From assembly GCA_028671895.1 (NCBI GenBank), contig CM053803.1:45816786-45880785 (forward strand): DNA of 64,000 nucleotides, written 5' to 3'. The notes under the pieces were generated by a model, which searched no databases, was not told where the DNA came from, and saw nothing but the letters and a program-made list of their open reading frames with translations. This DNA comes from Oenanthe sinensis. Its lineage: Eukaryota; Streptophyta; Magnoliopsida; Apiales; Apiaceae. Of the stretch, positions 1 to 9,358 are shown in pieces (position 1 is the stretch's first letter; each line of letters opens with the position of its first letter). The position numbers and the translations under genes are program-made.

Positions 1-2223
1 TTGTTTTTGTTGCACACCATCAGGACCCTTAGGACCATGAGAACTATCTCCATCATCACCATCTCTCCTCCTTTTAACTCCCCTTGATTGATCCTTGCAT
101 CCCTCATCCTTATGTCTCCTGGAGGATTCACCTTGCTTCTCCTTCTCCCCCTTTTTGACATCATCATTACTGGTGACAGCCAAAAGGATCTGTTCAAGAA
201 CTGTGGAGATATTTGCCTGGGCTGCAATAACTGAATCAACCTTAGTGGTCAAAGCAGAAACTGTAGTTTGAAGAGAGGCTTGAGTGGTAGTGATAGCAGC
301 CAGAACATCTTTAAAAGCGACCTCTTTGGATAATTGAAGGGAGTGAATTCTGTCAAATCTTGTATTGAGAAGAGAAGTGGTATTATCAACACCAGTGAGC
401 TTTGTTTTAATATGAGAAATGTCCTGGACCACACTGGATAATTGAGCAGTAACATCAGGCAGCTTAGCTTTAACAGCTCCATCTAAGACTTGATCTTCTT
501 CACCAGGATAGTAACCATGTTCCTGTTGAAAAGATTTTTTCTGAAAAGCTGGAAGCCTCTCAGATTGATGAATTGCCAAAATGCAAGCAAAAGAATCTTT
601 ATCTATTATTCCCCTTTGTTGTGCAGACTCCCAAGATTGGGGAAACACCTGATCAAAATATACAAAGGAGGGTGGAACTGGATCATCATCTTCAGAAGAG
701 CACTCCTCAGCAACAAGCTCAATCTTTGTAATTGGAGGGGTAGACTCTGGTGGTGTAGACTCCGAAACTGCAAACGGGACTATAGACCCTGACTCCTCCT
801 GAGAGTTATCAGAGACTGTAGACTCTGGAAGTCTAGCCCTTATAGGCATGATTAACAGAGGTTCTTCTGACTTCAAATTCACAGCCTCAGGTGAAATGAC
901 AGGGTTTTCCACCATAGCCTCCATGACTCTATCTGCTCTCCTTGCTAGAGAATCCACCAAATGTAGATGTGGTCTCTGAGTAAATGATTTCTGAGCAGCA
1001 AGAGCCTCCTCCTTCTTTCCAATCTGCACAATCAAACAGTGTGAATTTTCATCCATCCCCTGCTCCAACTCATTGGACCAACTTTGTGGAAAATCTTGAT
1101 CCCAATAAGTAAAGTTAGGTTCAGGATACCCTAATCTCTCATGCTCACAGTGGGGTTGGGCACCCACTTTCTCAAACTCACTCAGGCTCTCTACAGCCTT
1201 TTCTACCTCTCCTTTTGCCTGGTCCAGTGCCAGCCTCTCAGATATTTTTTTACTCAATGTGGAGGGTGCACTCAATAATCCTACAGAAGAGGGGTTGAGA
1301 GATAAGAGTTGTGCTTCAATACCTGAACCACCTTGATGGAGGGGAACCCCTTCAAATGTCTGAAGGCTAGGGGTTTCCACCAAGGGGTGAGCATCAACAG
1401 ATCCTGAACCCTTACAAGCATCTTCTTTCTTTTCAGAGTCTGTTGGCTCCAGTATTCCAGTCTCAGGGTCTACTCTAGACTCTGACAGCTTCAGTATGAC
1501 TTCATTAGAAGCCAGAGTCTGAGTGTTGCCATCTTGGACTGTTTGTGCATGAGACTCCCCCTCAAGGTGGATAGACTCTGACAGAATAGACTGGGAAATT
1601 TCTTCATGAGCATCCATCAGAGTCTGTCCTCCCATATCACTGGGGTTCTCATCAGCTGTTTGGTGAGTTGTCAAGGAGGGCCTAACAGCATACTCCCCTG
1701 CCCCACTATCACCCAACCTCTGACTAGGTGGTTCTTGTGTGGGTGAGGCAGACTGAGCATCTTTATCACTAGTCACCACTGGTGCACTAGTCCCATCCTC
1801 CAACTGCCTTGCACTACCTGCTACCTCCTGATGTTCTTCAAGAATAAATGCATCCAACTTGTGATGAAAGGCCCTGAGATGGATTGCATTGATTGCCTGG
1901 GCATCTGTGAGATTGAAGAGGTCCTGCAGTTCCCTTCTTACTTTTTGAAAATAAGTGCCCTTGAATTGATCCAGTCTACTTTGGTAGGTTGGATAGATGT
2001 ATTTGTTGGCAATTGTACCTATATTATGGACAAGATAGTCAGCCACCTGTCTTGACAGAGGTTGAATTTGAGAGATCCATTGAATGGCTGTCCTGTAGGT
2101 AACTCCATTATCCCAAATTGCTTCATAGTTAAAAACGGGTTGCTCAATCTCAGTTTCCAACTCAGCAACAGACTCTGATGCTCTCCTTTTGTGGACCTTA
2201 AGCTTTTTAGGCTTATTTGTAAT
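1..2223 (-). CDS. Element A extra gene, second part, open at window edge
   Basis: Directly after the TAA at 2224-2226, the same frame runs for 741 codons to position 1 without a stop, far too long for chance in this base composition. The translation contains two similar units (one near codons 365-410, the other near 530-570) with a Tyr/Phe-rich patch resembling FVYFDQVFPQSW, separated by Ser/Glu/Pro-rich sequence with many in-frame copies of the family motif. Near the far end is a long heptad-like region (predicted coiled coil, about codons 600-685) followed by a Lys/Arg-rich segment. It has no good start codon of its own near the stop and is best read as the second half of one protein of more than 1330 residues interrupted by one stop. 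Confidence 0.7.
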   Translation of the reverse strand, partial: MTNKPKKLKVHKRRASESVAELETEIEQPVFNYEAIWDNGVTYRTAIQWISQIQPLSRQVADYLVHNIGTIANKYIYPTYQSRLDQFKGTYFQKVRRELQDLFNLTDAQAINAIHLRAFHHKLDAFILEEHQEVAGSARQLEDGTSAPVVTSDKDAQSASPTQEPPSQRLGDSGAGEYAVRPSLTTHQTADENPSDMGGQTLMDAHEEISQSILSESIHLEGESHAQTVQDGNTQTLASNEVILKLSESRVDPETGILEPTDSEKKEDACKGSGSVDAHPLVETPSLQTFEGVPLHQGGSGIEAQLLSLNPSSVGLLSAPSTLSKKISERLALDQAKGEVEKAVESLSEFEKVGAQPHCEHERLGYPEPNFTYWDQDFPQSWSNELEQGMDENSHCLIVQIGKKEEALAAQKSFTQRPHLHLVDSLARRADRVMEAMVENPVISPEAVNLKSEEPLLIMPIRARLPESTVSDNSQEESGSIVPFAVSESTPPESTPPITKIELVAEECSSEDDDPVPPSFVYFDQVFPQSWESAQQRGIIDKDSFACILAIHQSERLPAFQKKSFQQEHGYYPGEEDQVLDGAVKAKLPDVTAQLSSVVQDISHIKTKLTGVDNTTSLLNTRFDRIHSLQLSKEVAFKDVLAAITTTQASLQTTVSALTTKVDSVIAAQANISTVLEQILLAVTSNDDVKKGEKEKQGESSRRHKDEGCKDQSRGVKRRRDGDDGDSSHGPKGPDGVQQKQ

Positions 2224-4005
2224 TTACTGTTCAGAGTCTGGCACACCTAGTGCTTTGAGAACTTCATTTGTCTTGCCTTCTATGAGCCCAGCTGCTTGTA
2301 TTTGTAATGAAGAGTTGAATAGGTAGCTGTATAGATTTTTGACCACATCCTGTGCAGATATTTGTAGCTCCTGTTCCATTCTCTTCCTTAGGGCTTCATA
2401 GGTTGTAAGAAAATCCAAGACTTGAGATTTAGTCTGATATTGCCCTGGATCTTCAACTGATTCCACCAAAGGATATAGGAATAGTAGTACCTCATCACTT
2501 GGAATAATGATCTCATCAATTAGACTTGAGGCTGCATCCAATGGCATTCCTTCCCAAAATGTTTCATGATCAGAGTCTAAAGGCAGCCTAGACTCTAACT
2601 CAACATTAGACTCTGGTTCAGGAGTTTTCTTGCTTTCAGAGTCTGGCTCTGCAGGAGCCTTGGGAGCATCTGTTTCCTGCAAAACAGGGTTAGTAATAAT
2701 AAGAGGCTTGTGTGTGTGTGCAGAATAAGCCTTCCTCAATCTTCTGTACTTCTGATCAAAGGATTTGTCAGGAGACTCAATTAGAGAATCCTGAGGTGCA
2801 TTCCTAGGCTTTTCAGAGTCTGTAGCCTTTTCAGAGACTACAGACTTGGCTTGAAGGTTAGAATCAAGTGTATCATGACCTTCTTTTAACAAAGAAAGAC
2901 CTTCAACAACTTGTTTCTCTAGAGGGTTGAGCTCTTCCTCACTGTGCTCATCTATCAGCCTAGTTTGAATCAATTTTCTCCTCTTTACAACTGGTGCCTG
3001 TTGAGAGACACCAGAGGTTGGTTTCTTTTTGGATTTTGGTTTGGAAGATTGTGGAATTGAAGGGGATTGGGTGACTTGGGTAGGTGCAGGGGGACTCTCC
3101 ATTACTTGTTCCTGCACCATTTCACCATCAAAAAATGAGGCATTGTAGATAGAAGGTTTGTAGGTTGAGAGTTTTACCTGCATTACCTGTGGATAGTGCA
3201 TGGCAGGTAGACTTTTCTTCTTGTCATCAATTCTCTTGATGTCAGAGAATATCCTCATTTGCTGTTTGTATGCCTGCACACAGCAATCATCTGCCAACTT
3301 GGTTGACATATCAAGAATGAAATGGTTGAGGAGAATCATAAGAAATCTATGATAGTAGACTTTCTTCCTCCCCTCTTGCACATTATTTAATTTTGCTCCC
3401 ATTTGAGTGAGCAACATATCACCAATGTTGATCACTTTGTCAAACAGGAGACTGTGACCAATTTGATAAGTTATAGCAGTAATAGCATCAAAACCACTAC
3501 ACTTACCAGTGAAGCACTTAGCAATTTGATCAAAGAAAAAGGACCATTCTTTCCTTAAGTAAGGCCTAGTTATTTTACTCATGTTATCTAAGCTAGCAGA
3601 ATAACCTATTGCCTTAAACATGCTTTTAATGTCATCATCAGAAACAGTTTCATCAAAAGGTGTTCTTACAGGCAATTTAAACACAGCATTAAGTACATCG
3701 GCAGTTACATCAAATGTAGTGGAGCCAAAGGTAAACATGATTTTACCTGGTTGATCCTGAGAAGGATCAACAACCTGTGCAGAACTCCAAGCCTTTGACA
3801 CAGCATCCATGTGAATCACTGGTGATGCCTTGAGAATGTAACTGAGCTCAGAGTGCTCCATGAAATCCATCATTGGGAAGTAGTCAGCATCTACTCCTTT
3901 CTTATCTCCAAGAGCAGCAACATGATTTGTAGTCATGAAATCAAAGTCCCCAAAAGTGAAAGCAATCGCCTTGGGTCCCCTCAGGACAGTAGAAATGGCA
4001 GCCAT
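2224..4005 (-). CDS. Element A extra gene behind pol, first part
   Basis: A 593-residue product starting at an ATG 470 bases after the end of pol. The first 270 residues or so look folded; the segment with YLRKEWSFFFDQIAKCF and SGFDAITAITYQIGHSLL has a recognisable counterpart in element B (31630 onward), so this domain is conserved between two different copia families. After that comes a Ser/Pro/Lys-rich, probably disordered stretch with a basic cluster (PVVKRRKL, a possible nuclear signal) and many Ser-Glu-Ser runs that encode the family motif. It occupies the place of the env-like gene of Sireviruses, but no signal peptide or transmembrane segment is evident. It ends with TAA at 2224-2226, after which the same frame stays open. 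Function unknown. Confidence 0.8.
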   Translation of the reverse strand: MAAISTVLRGPKAIAFTFGDFDFMTTNHVAALGDKKGVDADYFPMMDFMEHSELSYILKASPVIHMDAVSKAWSSAQVVDPSQDQPGKIMFTFGSTTFDVTADVLNAVFKLPVRTPFDETVSDDDIKSMFKAIGYSASLDNMSKITRPYLRKEWSFFFDQIAKCFTGKCSGFDAITAITYQIGHSLLFDKVINIGDMLLTQMGAKLNNVQEGRKKVYYHRFLMILLNHFILDMSTKLADDCCVQAYKQQMRIFSDIKRIDDKKKSLPAMHYPQVMQVKLSTYKPSIYNASFFDGEMVQEQVMESPPAPTQVTQSPSIPQSSKPKSKKKPTSGVSQQAPVVKRRKLIQTRLIDEHSEEELNPLEKQVVEGLSLLKEGHDTLDSNLQAKSVVSEKATDSEKPRNAPQDSLIESPDKSFDQKYRRLRKAYSAHTHKPLIITNPVLQETDAPKAPAEPDSESKKTPEPESNVELESRLPLDSDHETFWEGMPLDAASSLIDEIIIPSDEVLLFLYPLVESVEDPGQYQTKSQVLDFLTTYEALRKRMEQELQISAQDVVKNLYSYLFNSSLQIQAAGLIEGKTNEVLKALGVPDSEQ

Positions 4006-4159
4006 TGAAGTTGTTGATGTTGAAAGTGATGGAAAAACTTGAAGAAATTAACTAGGGTTCGCAAAAAGCTCTGTGAATATTTTTGCCTTAGAAAATAATT
4101 GCAATAAACAAGTGAGTAAATTGTATGAAAAATTTTCTATTTTGTTTGAATTGCATACA

Positions 4160-4375
4160 ATACACACGAGTCTACAGTCTATCTCCAGTCAAAAGATAAC
4201 TGTTACCGCCTATTTCAAGTCAATTGAACCGTTTAAAAGCAATCAGAGTCTGCAGGCGCGAATATTGACCGATTCAGAGTCTAGGCGATATTTTTCTCAG
4301 AGTCTACAGACTCTCCGAGTCTACAGGCTCTCAGAGTCTTCAGACTCGTCAGAGTCTAAGAACTAGACTCTGTCA
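4160..4375 (-). promoter_or_regulatory. Motif cluster upstream of element A's extra gene
   Basis: Noncoding stretch between pol and the extra gene that starts at 4005. It holds about ten copies of AGAGTCT/AGACTCT, some nearly back to back around 4296-4372. It lies 150-370 bases before the ATG, the expected place for a promoter or 5' leader of a subgenomic transcript. No clear TATA box was recognised. The regulatory role is inferred from position and density. Confidence 0.45.
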
Positions 4376-4478
4376 AGGTAAAGTACCAAACAAAATTTTG
4401 CAATTTTAATTAATCATAGTGTGTTAAGCCAGGGACTATAATTAAAGTACATACCTTGCTTCTTGTAATTTTGATCAC

Positions 4479-7400
4479 TTACATATTTAACATACCTAAT
4501 TCACCTACCAGTCTGAGAAAGGTAGATTCATCAAGTGGTTTTGTCAAAATGTCTGCAATCTGTCTGTCAGTTGGAACATAGTGAAGTGTCACAGTGCCAT
4601 TTTCAACATGTTCTCTAATGAAGTGATACCTGACATCAATGTGCTTTGTTCTGGAGTGTTGGACTGGATTCTCTGCAATTTTAATAGCACTAGTATTATC
4701 ACAATACATAGGAATATTTGAAAATGTTAGTCCATAATCAAGTAATTGATTTATCATCCACAGAATTTGAGCACAGCAACTTCCAGCTGCAATGTATTCA
4801 GCCTCAGCTGTTGAGGTGGATACTGTTTGTTGTTTCTTGCTAAACCAAGAAATTAATCTGTTGCCAAGAAACTGGCATTGTCCTGTTGTGCTTTTCCTGT
4901 CTACTTTGCATCCTGCATAGTCAGAATCTGAATAACCAATTAGTGAAAAATCTGACTCTCTAGGATACCAAAGTCCAAGAGTTTGTGCCCCCTTGAGATA
5001 TCTAAAAATTCTTTTCACAGCTATTAAATGTGATTCTCTAGGGTCAGCTTGAAATCTAGCACACAGACAAGTTACAAACATTATGTCTGGTCTACTAGCA
5101 GTTAAATATAACAATGAGCCAATCATACCTCTGTAGCTAGTGTTGTTAACTTTCTTACCCTTTGGGTTAGAGTCTAGCTTTGTGGCAGTTGACATGGGAG
5201 TTTTAGCACTTGCAGAGTCTTGCATATCAAAATTCTTCAACAGTTCTCTTACATACTTTGTTTGATTGATGAAAATTTCATCATCATTCTGTTTGACTTG
5301 AAGCCCCAAAAAGAAGTTTAATTCTCTCATCATGCTCATTTCATAATTTGACTGCATTAGTTGACTAAACTTTTCACAGAGTTTATCATTAGTAGATCCA
5401 AATATAATATCATCAACATAAATTTGGACAAGCAAAATATCACCTTTACATTTTCTAATAAAGAGAGTTTTGTCAATGGTACCTCTTGTGAATTCATTTT
5501 CCAGAAAAATTTTTGAAAGAGTTCCATACCATGCTCTAGGTGCTTGCTTCAATCCATATAGTGCCTTGTCTAACCTGTAAACATGATCAGGAAACTTTGG
5601 ATCAACAAATCCTGGTGGTTGCTCCACATAGACTTCTTCTTCCAATTCTCCATTTAAGAAGGCACTTTTCACATCCATCTGATACACCTTGAATTTTGAA
5701 TGAGCTGCAAAGGCAAGAAACATTCTGATAGCTTCCAATCTTGCTACTGGTGCAAAAGTTTCATCATAATCAATTCCTTCCTCCTGTGAGTATCCTTTTG
5801 CAACTAGCCTTGCTTTGTTTCTTACTACAGTTCCATTCTCATCAAGTTTGTTTCTGTAAACCCATTTTGCACCAACAACAGATCTATTTCTAGGTCTTGG
5901 TACTAGTTTCCACACTTTATTTCTCTCAAATTCATTCAATTCTTCTTGCATTGCAATAATCCAATCAGGGTCTTGCAAGGCTTCCTCAATTTTCTTGGGT
6001 TCATTCTTTGAGAGAAAACAGCTATAAAGACATTCATTTTGAGTGGCTGTTCTTGTTTGTACACCACTCTCAGGGTCACCAATTATTAAGTCAGGAGTGT
6101 GATCCCTTGTCCATTTTCTAGCTGGTGGAAGATTGGTTCTTGAACTTGAAGCTCCCCCTAAGTCATTTTCATCTTCTGTATTTGAGTGAAATTCAAATGA
6201 AGAGGCTCCCCCTAAATTGCTTGACTCTGACAAGGTTTCAGAGTTGCTTGATCCAGACCCTGATGAGTTAGACTCTGTCTGTCTAGACTCTGTCTGGGTA
6301 GACCCTGACCTGTTAGACTCTGAATTATTTGGAGTTGAATTTTCTGACTCCCCCTCAGAGTGTGCAGATTCCTGTGTTGGTTCAGGAGTTGTTTGAGGGT
6401 CTTCATCCTCTTCTTCTTCATTTATCTCAGAACTTTTTAGATTTTCAAATTCCAGTGTAGTAGACTCTGACTCATCCTGCAATCCTGTAAACTTTTTATC
6501 ATCAAATGCAACATGAATAGATTCCATAACAATTTTGGTTCTGAGATTAAACACTCTGAATGCTTTTGTGTTTGATGCATATCCAAGAAAAATTGACTCA
6601 TCTGCCTTGGCTTCAAATTTGCTTAGATTTTCAGGATGTACTTTCAGTACATAACACTTGCATCCAAAAATGTGAAAGTGTTTCACACTTGGCTTCTTGT
6701 TCTTTATCATTTCATAGGGAATCTTTCCATGCATGTTTATTAAGGTGCAGTTTTGAGTGAAACATGCTGTATTGACTGCCTCTGCCCAAAAATAGACTGG
6801 TAGCTTAGATTCTGCCAGCATTGTTCTGGCAGCTTCTATGAGTGTTCTATTCTTTCTCTCCACAACTCCATTTTTTTGAGGAGTTCCTGGTGCAGAAAAT
6901 TGTTGAGTAATTCCCTTTGATGCACAGTAGTCCTCCATGATTGAATTCTTGAATTCAGTACCATTGTCACTCCTTAGAATTTTAACTGTTTTTGTTGATT
7001 TCCTTTCCAGAAAGGTGATATGGTCTTTTATGTGTTGTGGAGCTTCATCCTTTGAATGTAGAAAGAAAACCCATGTGAATCTTGTAAAATCATCTACAAT
7101 AACAAGAGTATATTTCCTTTTGTTAATTGACATAACATTTACTGGACCAAATAAATCAAGATGCAATAAATAAAAGGGTTCAGAAATGGTGTTAATTGTC
7201 TTGCTCTTGAAGGATGATTTTCTTTGCTTCCCAAGTTGACATGCTTCACAAAGTCCATCTTGCACAAAATCAACCTGTGGTAATCCTCTTATAAGATTCT
7301 GTTTAACCAACTTATTGAGTGTTTTGAAGTTGATGTGTGACAGTTTCTTGTGCCATTTCCAGCTTTCTTCTGTTGAGGCCTTGCTATATAGACATGTGAT

Positions 7401-7781
7401 TTCACTGTGTATGCAATCCTCCAAGCTGGCTTCATAAATGTTACCATGCCTAAGTCCTTTGAAAACCACAATGCCTGTTTCTTTGTGAGTCACAAGACAC
7501 TCTTTGTTGTCAAAGCCAGTATGGTAACCTTTATCTCCAAGTTGACTTATGCTTATTAAATTATGCCTTAAGCCATCAACTAGAGCTACTTGTTCAATGA
7601 TGACATTCCCAAGTACAATCTTGCCATATCCCAGTGTTTGTCCTTTGTTGCCATCTCCAAAGGATACTTCTGGGCCAGCCATTTCCACAAAGTCTGTAAG
7701 CAGGGATTTCTTTCCAGTCATGTGTCCTGAGCATCCACTGTCCAGGATTAGGGTTACATTCTTTACCCTGGTTCCCTGCAT
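4479..7781 (-). CDS. pol: Element A pol polyprotein (protease, integrase, RT, RNase H)
   Basis: Uninterrupted 1100-residue copia polyprotein. Near the N-terminus is the aspartic protease motif LDSGCSGHMTG. Next come the GAG-pre-integrase zinc region (WHKKLSHINF ... CEACQLGKQ) and the integrase core with HLDLFGPV, RSDNGTEFKN and NGVVERKNRT, which carry the D-D-E residues. A Ser/Glu-rich linker around residues 450-560 holds several in-frame copies of the family motif. The reverse transcriptase follows, with AFLNGELEEEVYVEQPPGF and the catalytic YVDDIIFG, then RNase H with DSDYAGC and STAEAEYIAA. All catalytic residues that can be checked are present, so it could be active. The ATG used is the first Met before the protease; the authentic product may start in gag through recoding. 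Confidence 0.95.
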   Translation of the reverse strand: MQGTRVKNVTLILDSGCSGHMTGKKSLLTDFVEMAGPEVSFGDGNKGQTLGYGKIVLGNVIIEQVALVDGLRHNLISISQLGDKGYHTGFDNKECLVTHKETGIVVFKGLRHGNIYEASLEDCIHSEITCLYSKASTEESWKWHKKLSHINFKTLNKLVKQNLIRGLPQVDFVQDGLCEACQLGKQRKSSFKSKTINTISEPFYLLHLDLFGPVNVMSINKRKYTLVIVDDFTRFTWVFFLHSKDEAPQHIKDHITFLERKSTKTVKILRSDNGTEFKNSIMEDYCASKGITQQFSAPGTPQKNGVVERKNRTLIEAARTMLAESKLPVYFWAEAVNTACFTQNCTLINMHGKIPYEMIKNKKPSVKHFHIFGCKCYVLKVHPENLSKFEAKADESIFLGYASNTKAFRVFNLRTKIVMESIHVAFDDKKFTGLQDESESTTLEFENLKSSEINEEEEDEDPQTTPEPTQESAHSEGESENSTPNNSESNRSGSTQTESRQTESNSSGSGSSNSETLSESSNLGGASSFEFHSNTEDENDLGGASSSRTNLPPARKWTRDHTPDLIIGDPESGVQTRTATQNECLYSCFLSKNEPKKIEEALQDPDWIIAMQEELNEFERNKVWKLVPRPRNRSVVGAKWVYRNKLDENGTVVRNKARLVAKGYSQEEGIDYDETFAPVARLEAIRMFLAFAAHSKFKVYQMDVKSAFLNGELEEEVYVEQPPGFVDPKFPDHVYRLDKALYGLKQAPRAWYGTLSKIFLENEFTRGTIDKTLFIRKCKGDILLVQIYVDDIIFGSTNDKLCEKFSQLMQSNYEMSMMRELNFFLGLQVKQNDDEIFINQTKYVRELLKNFDMQDSASAKTPMSTATKLDSNPKGKKVNNTSYRGMIGSLLYLTASRPDIMFVTCLCARFQADPRESHLIAVKRIFRYLKGAQTLGLWYPRESDFSLIGYSDSDYAGCKVDRKSTTGQCQFLGNRLISWFSKKQQTVSTSTAEAEYIAAGSCCAQILWMINQLLDYGLTFSNIPMYCDNTSAIKIAENPVQHSRTKHIDVRYHFIREHVENGTVTLHYVPTDRQIADILTKPLDESTFLRLVGELGMLNM

Positions 7782-7792
7782 ACATAAAGCAA

Positions 7793-9304
7793 CTAGTTAG
7801 ATGTTTTGAGGACCCAAACAGTTTTGGATCCTTTTCTACTAACTTTAGGAGAAGCAGGCTTTACAATTTTCACCTTTGATTTACCTGTCTCTTTTGTTGC
7901 CTTAGACTCTGGTGGAGTCTTGACAGTGTCATACCAACTTTTATCAATAGAAGATTTTAGCTCATAAAAATTGTAATACAAGTCATGATAGTCCTTACAC
8001 ATATAGATAGAATGAAATATGCTACCACAGTGATAACATGGTTTCTGTGGTATGTAGTGACTTTTCAGCGTCTGTGAAGGATTAGACTCTGATTTCTTCT
8101 CAATCTTTGCTTTACAATCTATAGCCAAATGGTTGTGGTTGCCACATCTATAACACTTCTTTCTAGGAGCATTAGGATCCTTTTGGTAATTGTTTACCTT
8201 ATTAATTCCTTCCTTACCATTCCTATTTCTCCTAGTTTTGGTAGACTCTGATAAGTTCTCTAGCCTTTCTTTTAATTTTGACTTAGACAAGTACCCTATA
8301 TTAATATTTTTCTTAGAGTTATTTGCTCCTGTTTTATCTGTCTTTTTGTTAACAACAGGGGGACTAATGACAGATGAGTTTGTGGTTTCAGATTTTTCTT
8401 TAGGTGTCACAAACTTAACAGGAACAAATGTACTTTTGTCTTTAGTCTTATTAACTTGGCTAGCTTCTTCACTGTTATCATTCTCAACAATAGGTCTTTT
8501 GTCTTGACTCTTGTCATAGCCTAGACCAGCAGTTTGACACACATTTTGATTATTGAGAATTTCTTGAACTTTTCTACCAGAGTCTGTCCAGACTCTAAAC
8601 TTGAGTCTCTCTTCTTCTAGTTCTTTCTTAACATAGTCATAGGCCTTCAAGATTTCAGTGTAGTTATGACTATGTTTCTCAGAATCCTTTTTGTATTGTT
8701 CCATTAATATTAACTCAGACTCTAAATGATCATTCCTTTTAGTCAAGGTCAAATTTTCCTCTCTCAACCTTTCACTTTCACTAGTGAGAGACCTACATGT
8801 TGTCATTATTTTATTGACCTCACTTTGCACAGTTTCTATACCATCAGAGTCTAAATTAATTAAGGATTCAGGAGTAAAGATTGATACCTGAGTTTTAGGA
8901 GATGAGGGTTCTTTGGGAGATTGTGATTTTCTTGAGGAGGATGCCATCAGTGCTAGATTTTCATAATCAATTTCATCCTCTGAGCTTGAATCTGCCCAAT
9001 CCTTTCCAGTTGATAGAAGTGTTTTTCCTTTTCCTTGACTTTTTGACTTTCTGCATTCACTAGCAAAGTGGCCCAATATTCCACAGTTGAAACATTTGAC
9101 CTTTGCTTTGTCAAGTTTGATTATTGTACTCTTGCTCTTCTCAACCTTCTCATCTTCCTTCTTGAATGATGGCCTCTTACTAAATTTTCCAGTTCTTTTG
9201 TTAAATTTCATTCTTTTGAAATTTTTTGCAAACATAGCCATCATTTGACTTAGGTCAATCTCTTCATCAGAATCAGAGTCTGTGTCAGTAGACTCTGACT
9301 CCAC
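7793..9304 (-). CDS. gag: Element A gag, C-terminal nucleocapsid part
   Basis: A 503-residue stretch in the same frame as the upstream gag part. It has three CCHC zinc knuckles: CFNCGILGHFASEC, CYRCGNHNHLAIDC and CYHCGSIFHSIYMC, all with intact Cys/His ligands. These bind the element's RNA. Between them is a predicted coiled coil (about residues 160-245, rich in Glu, Leu and Lys) and a Ser/Lys-rich linker. Several copies of the family motif CAGAGTCT are embedded here and read as Ser-Glu-Ser or Asp-Ser. The frame ends with TAG at 7793 only a few bases before the protease domain, which is in a different frame, so gag and pol are not continuous in this copy. Confidence 0.88.
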   Translation of the reverse strand: MESESTDTDSDSDEEIDLSQMMAMFAKNFKRMKFNKRTGKFSKRPSFKKEDEKVEKSKSTIIKLDKAKVKCFNCGILGHFASECRKSKSQGKGKTLLSTGKDWADSSSEDEIDYENLALMASSSRKSQSPKEPSSPKTQVSIFTPESLINLDSDGIETVQSEVNKIMTTCRSLTSESERLREENLTLTKRNDHLESELILMEQYKKDSEKHSHNYTEILKAYDYVKKELEEERLKFRVWTDSGRKVQEILNNQNVCQTAGLGYDKSQDKRPIVENDNSEEASQVNKTKDKSTFVPVKFVTPKEKSETTNSSVISPPVVNKKTDKTGANNSKKNINIGYLSKSKLKERLENLSESTKTRRNRNGKEGINKVNNYQKDPNAPRKKCYRCGNHNHLAIDCKAKIEKKSESNPSQTLKSHYIPQKPCYHCGSIFHSIYMCKDYHDLYYNFYELKSSIDKSWYDTVKTPPESKATKETGKSKVKIVKPASPKVSRKGSKTVWVLKTSN

Positions 9305-9358
9305 AACAGCTTTACCCTTTTTCCTTGAATCCTTGATTCTAGCTTCTGTGGGTTGTTC

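Noticed and set aside
2224..4005. Calling the extra gene of element A an envelope gene
   Set aside because: No signal peptide, transmembrane anchor or fusion-peptide-like segment is visible; only the position behind pol recalls an env gene.
4240..4380. Dense short repeats taken first for a CRISPR-like or satellite array
   Set aside because: Spacing is irregular, units occur in both orientations, and the same motif is spread over the whole element; this is plant nuclear DNA.
8190..8507. Hydrophobic plus-strand frame opposite gag of element A
   Set aside because: Antisense shadow of the Ser/Lys-rich gag coding frame; the leucine-rich look is a by-product of the opposite strand.
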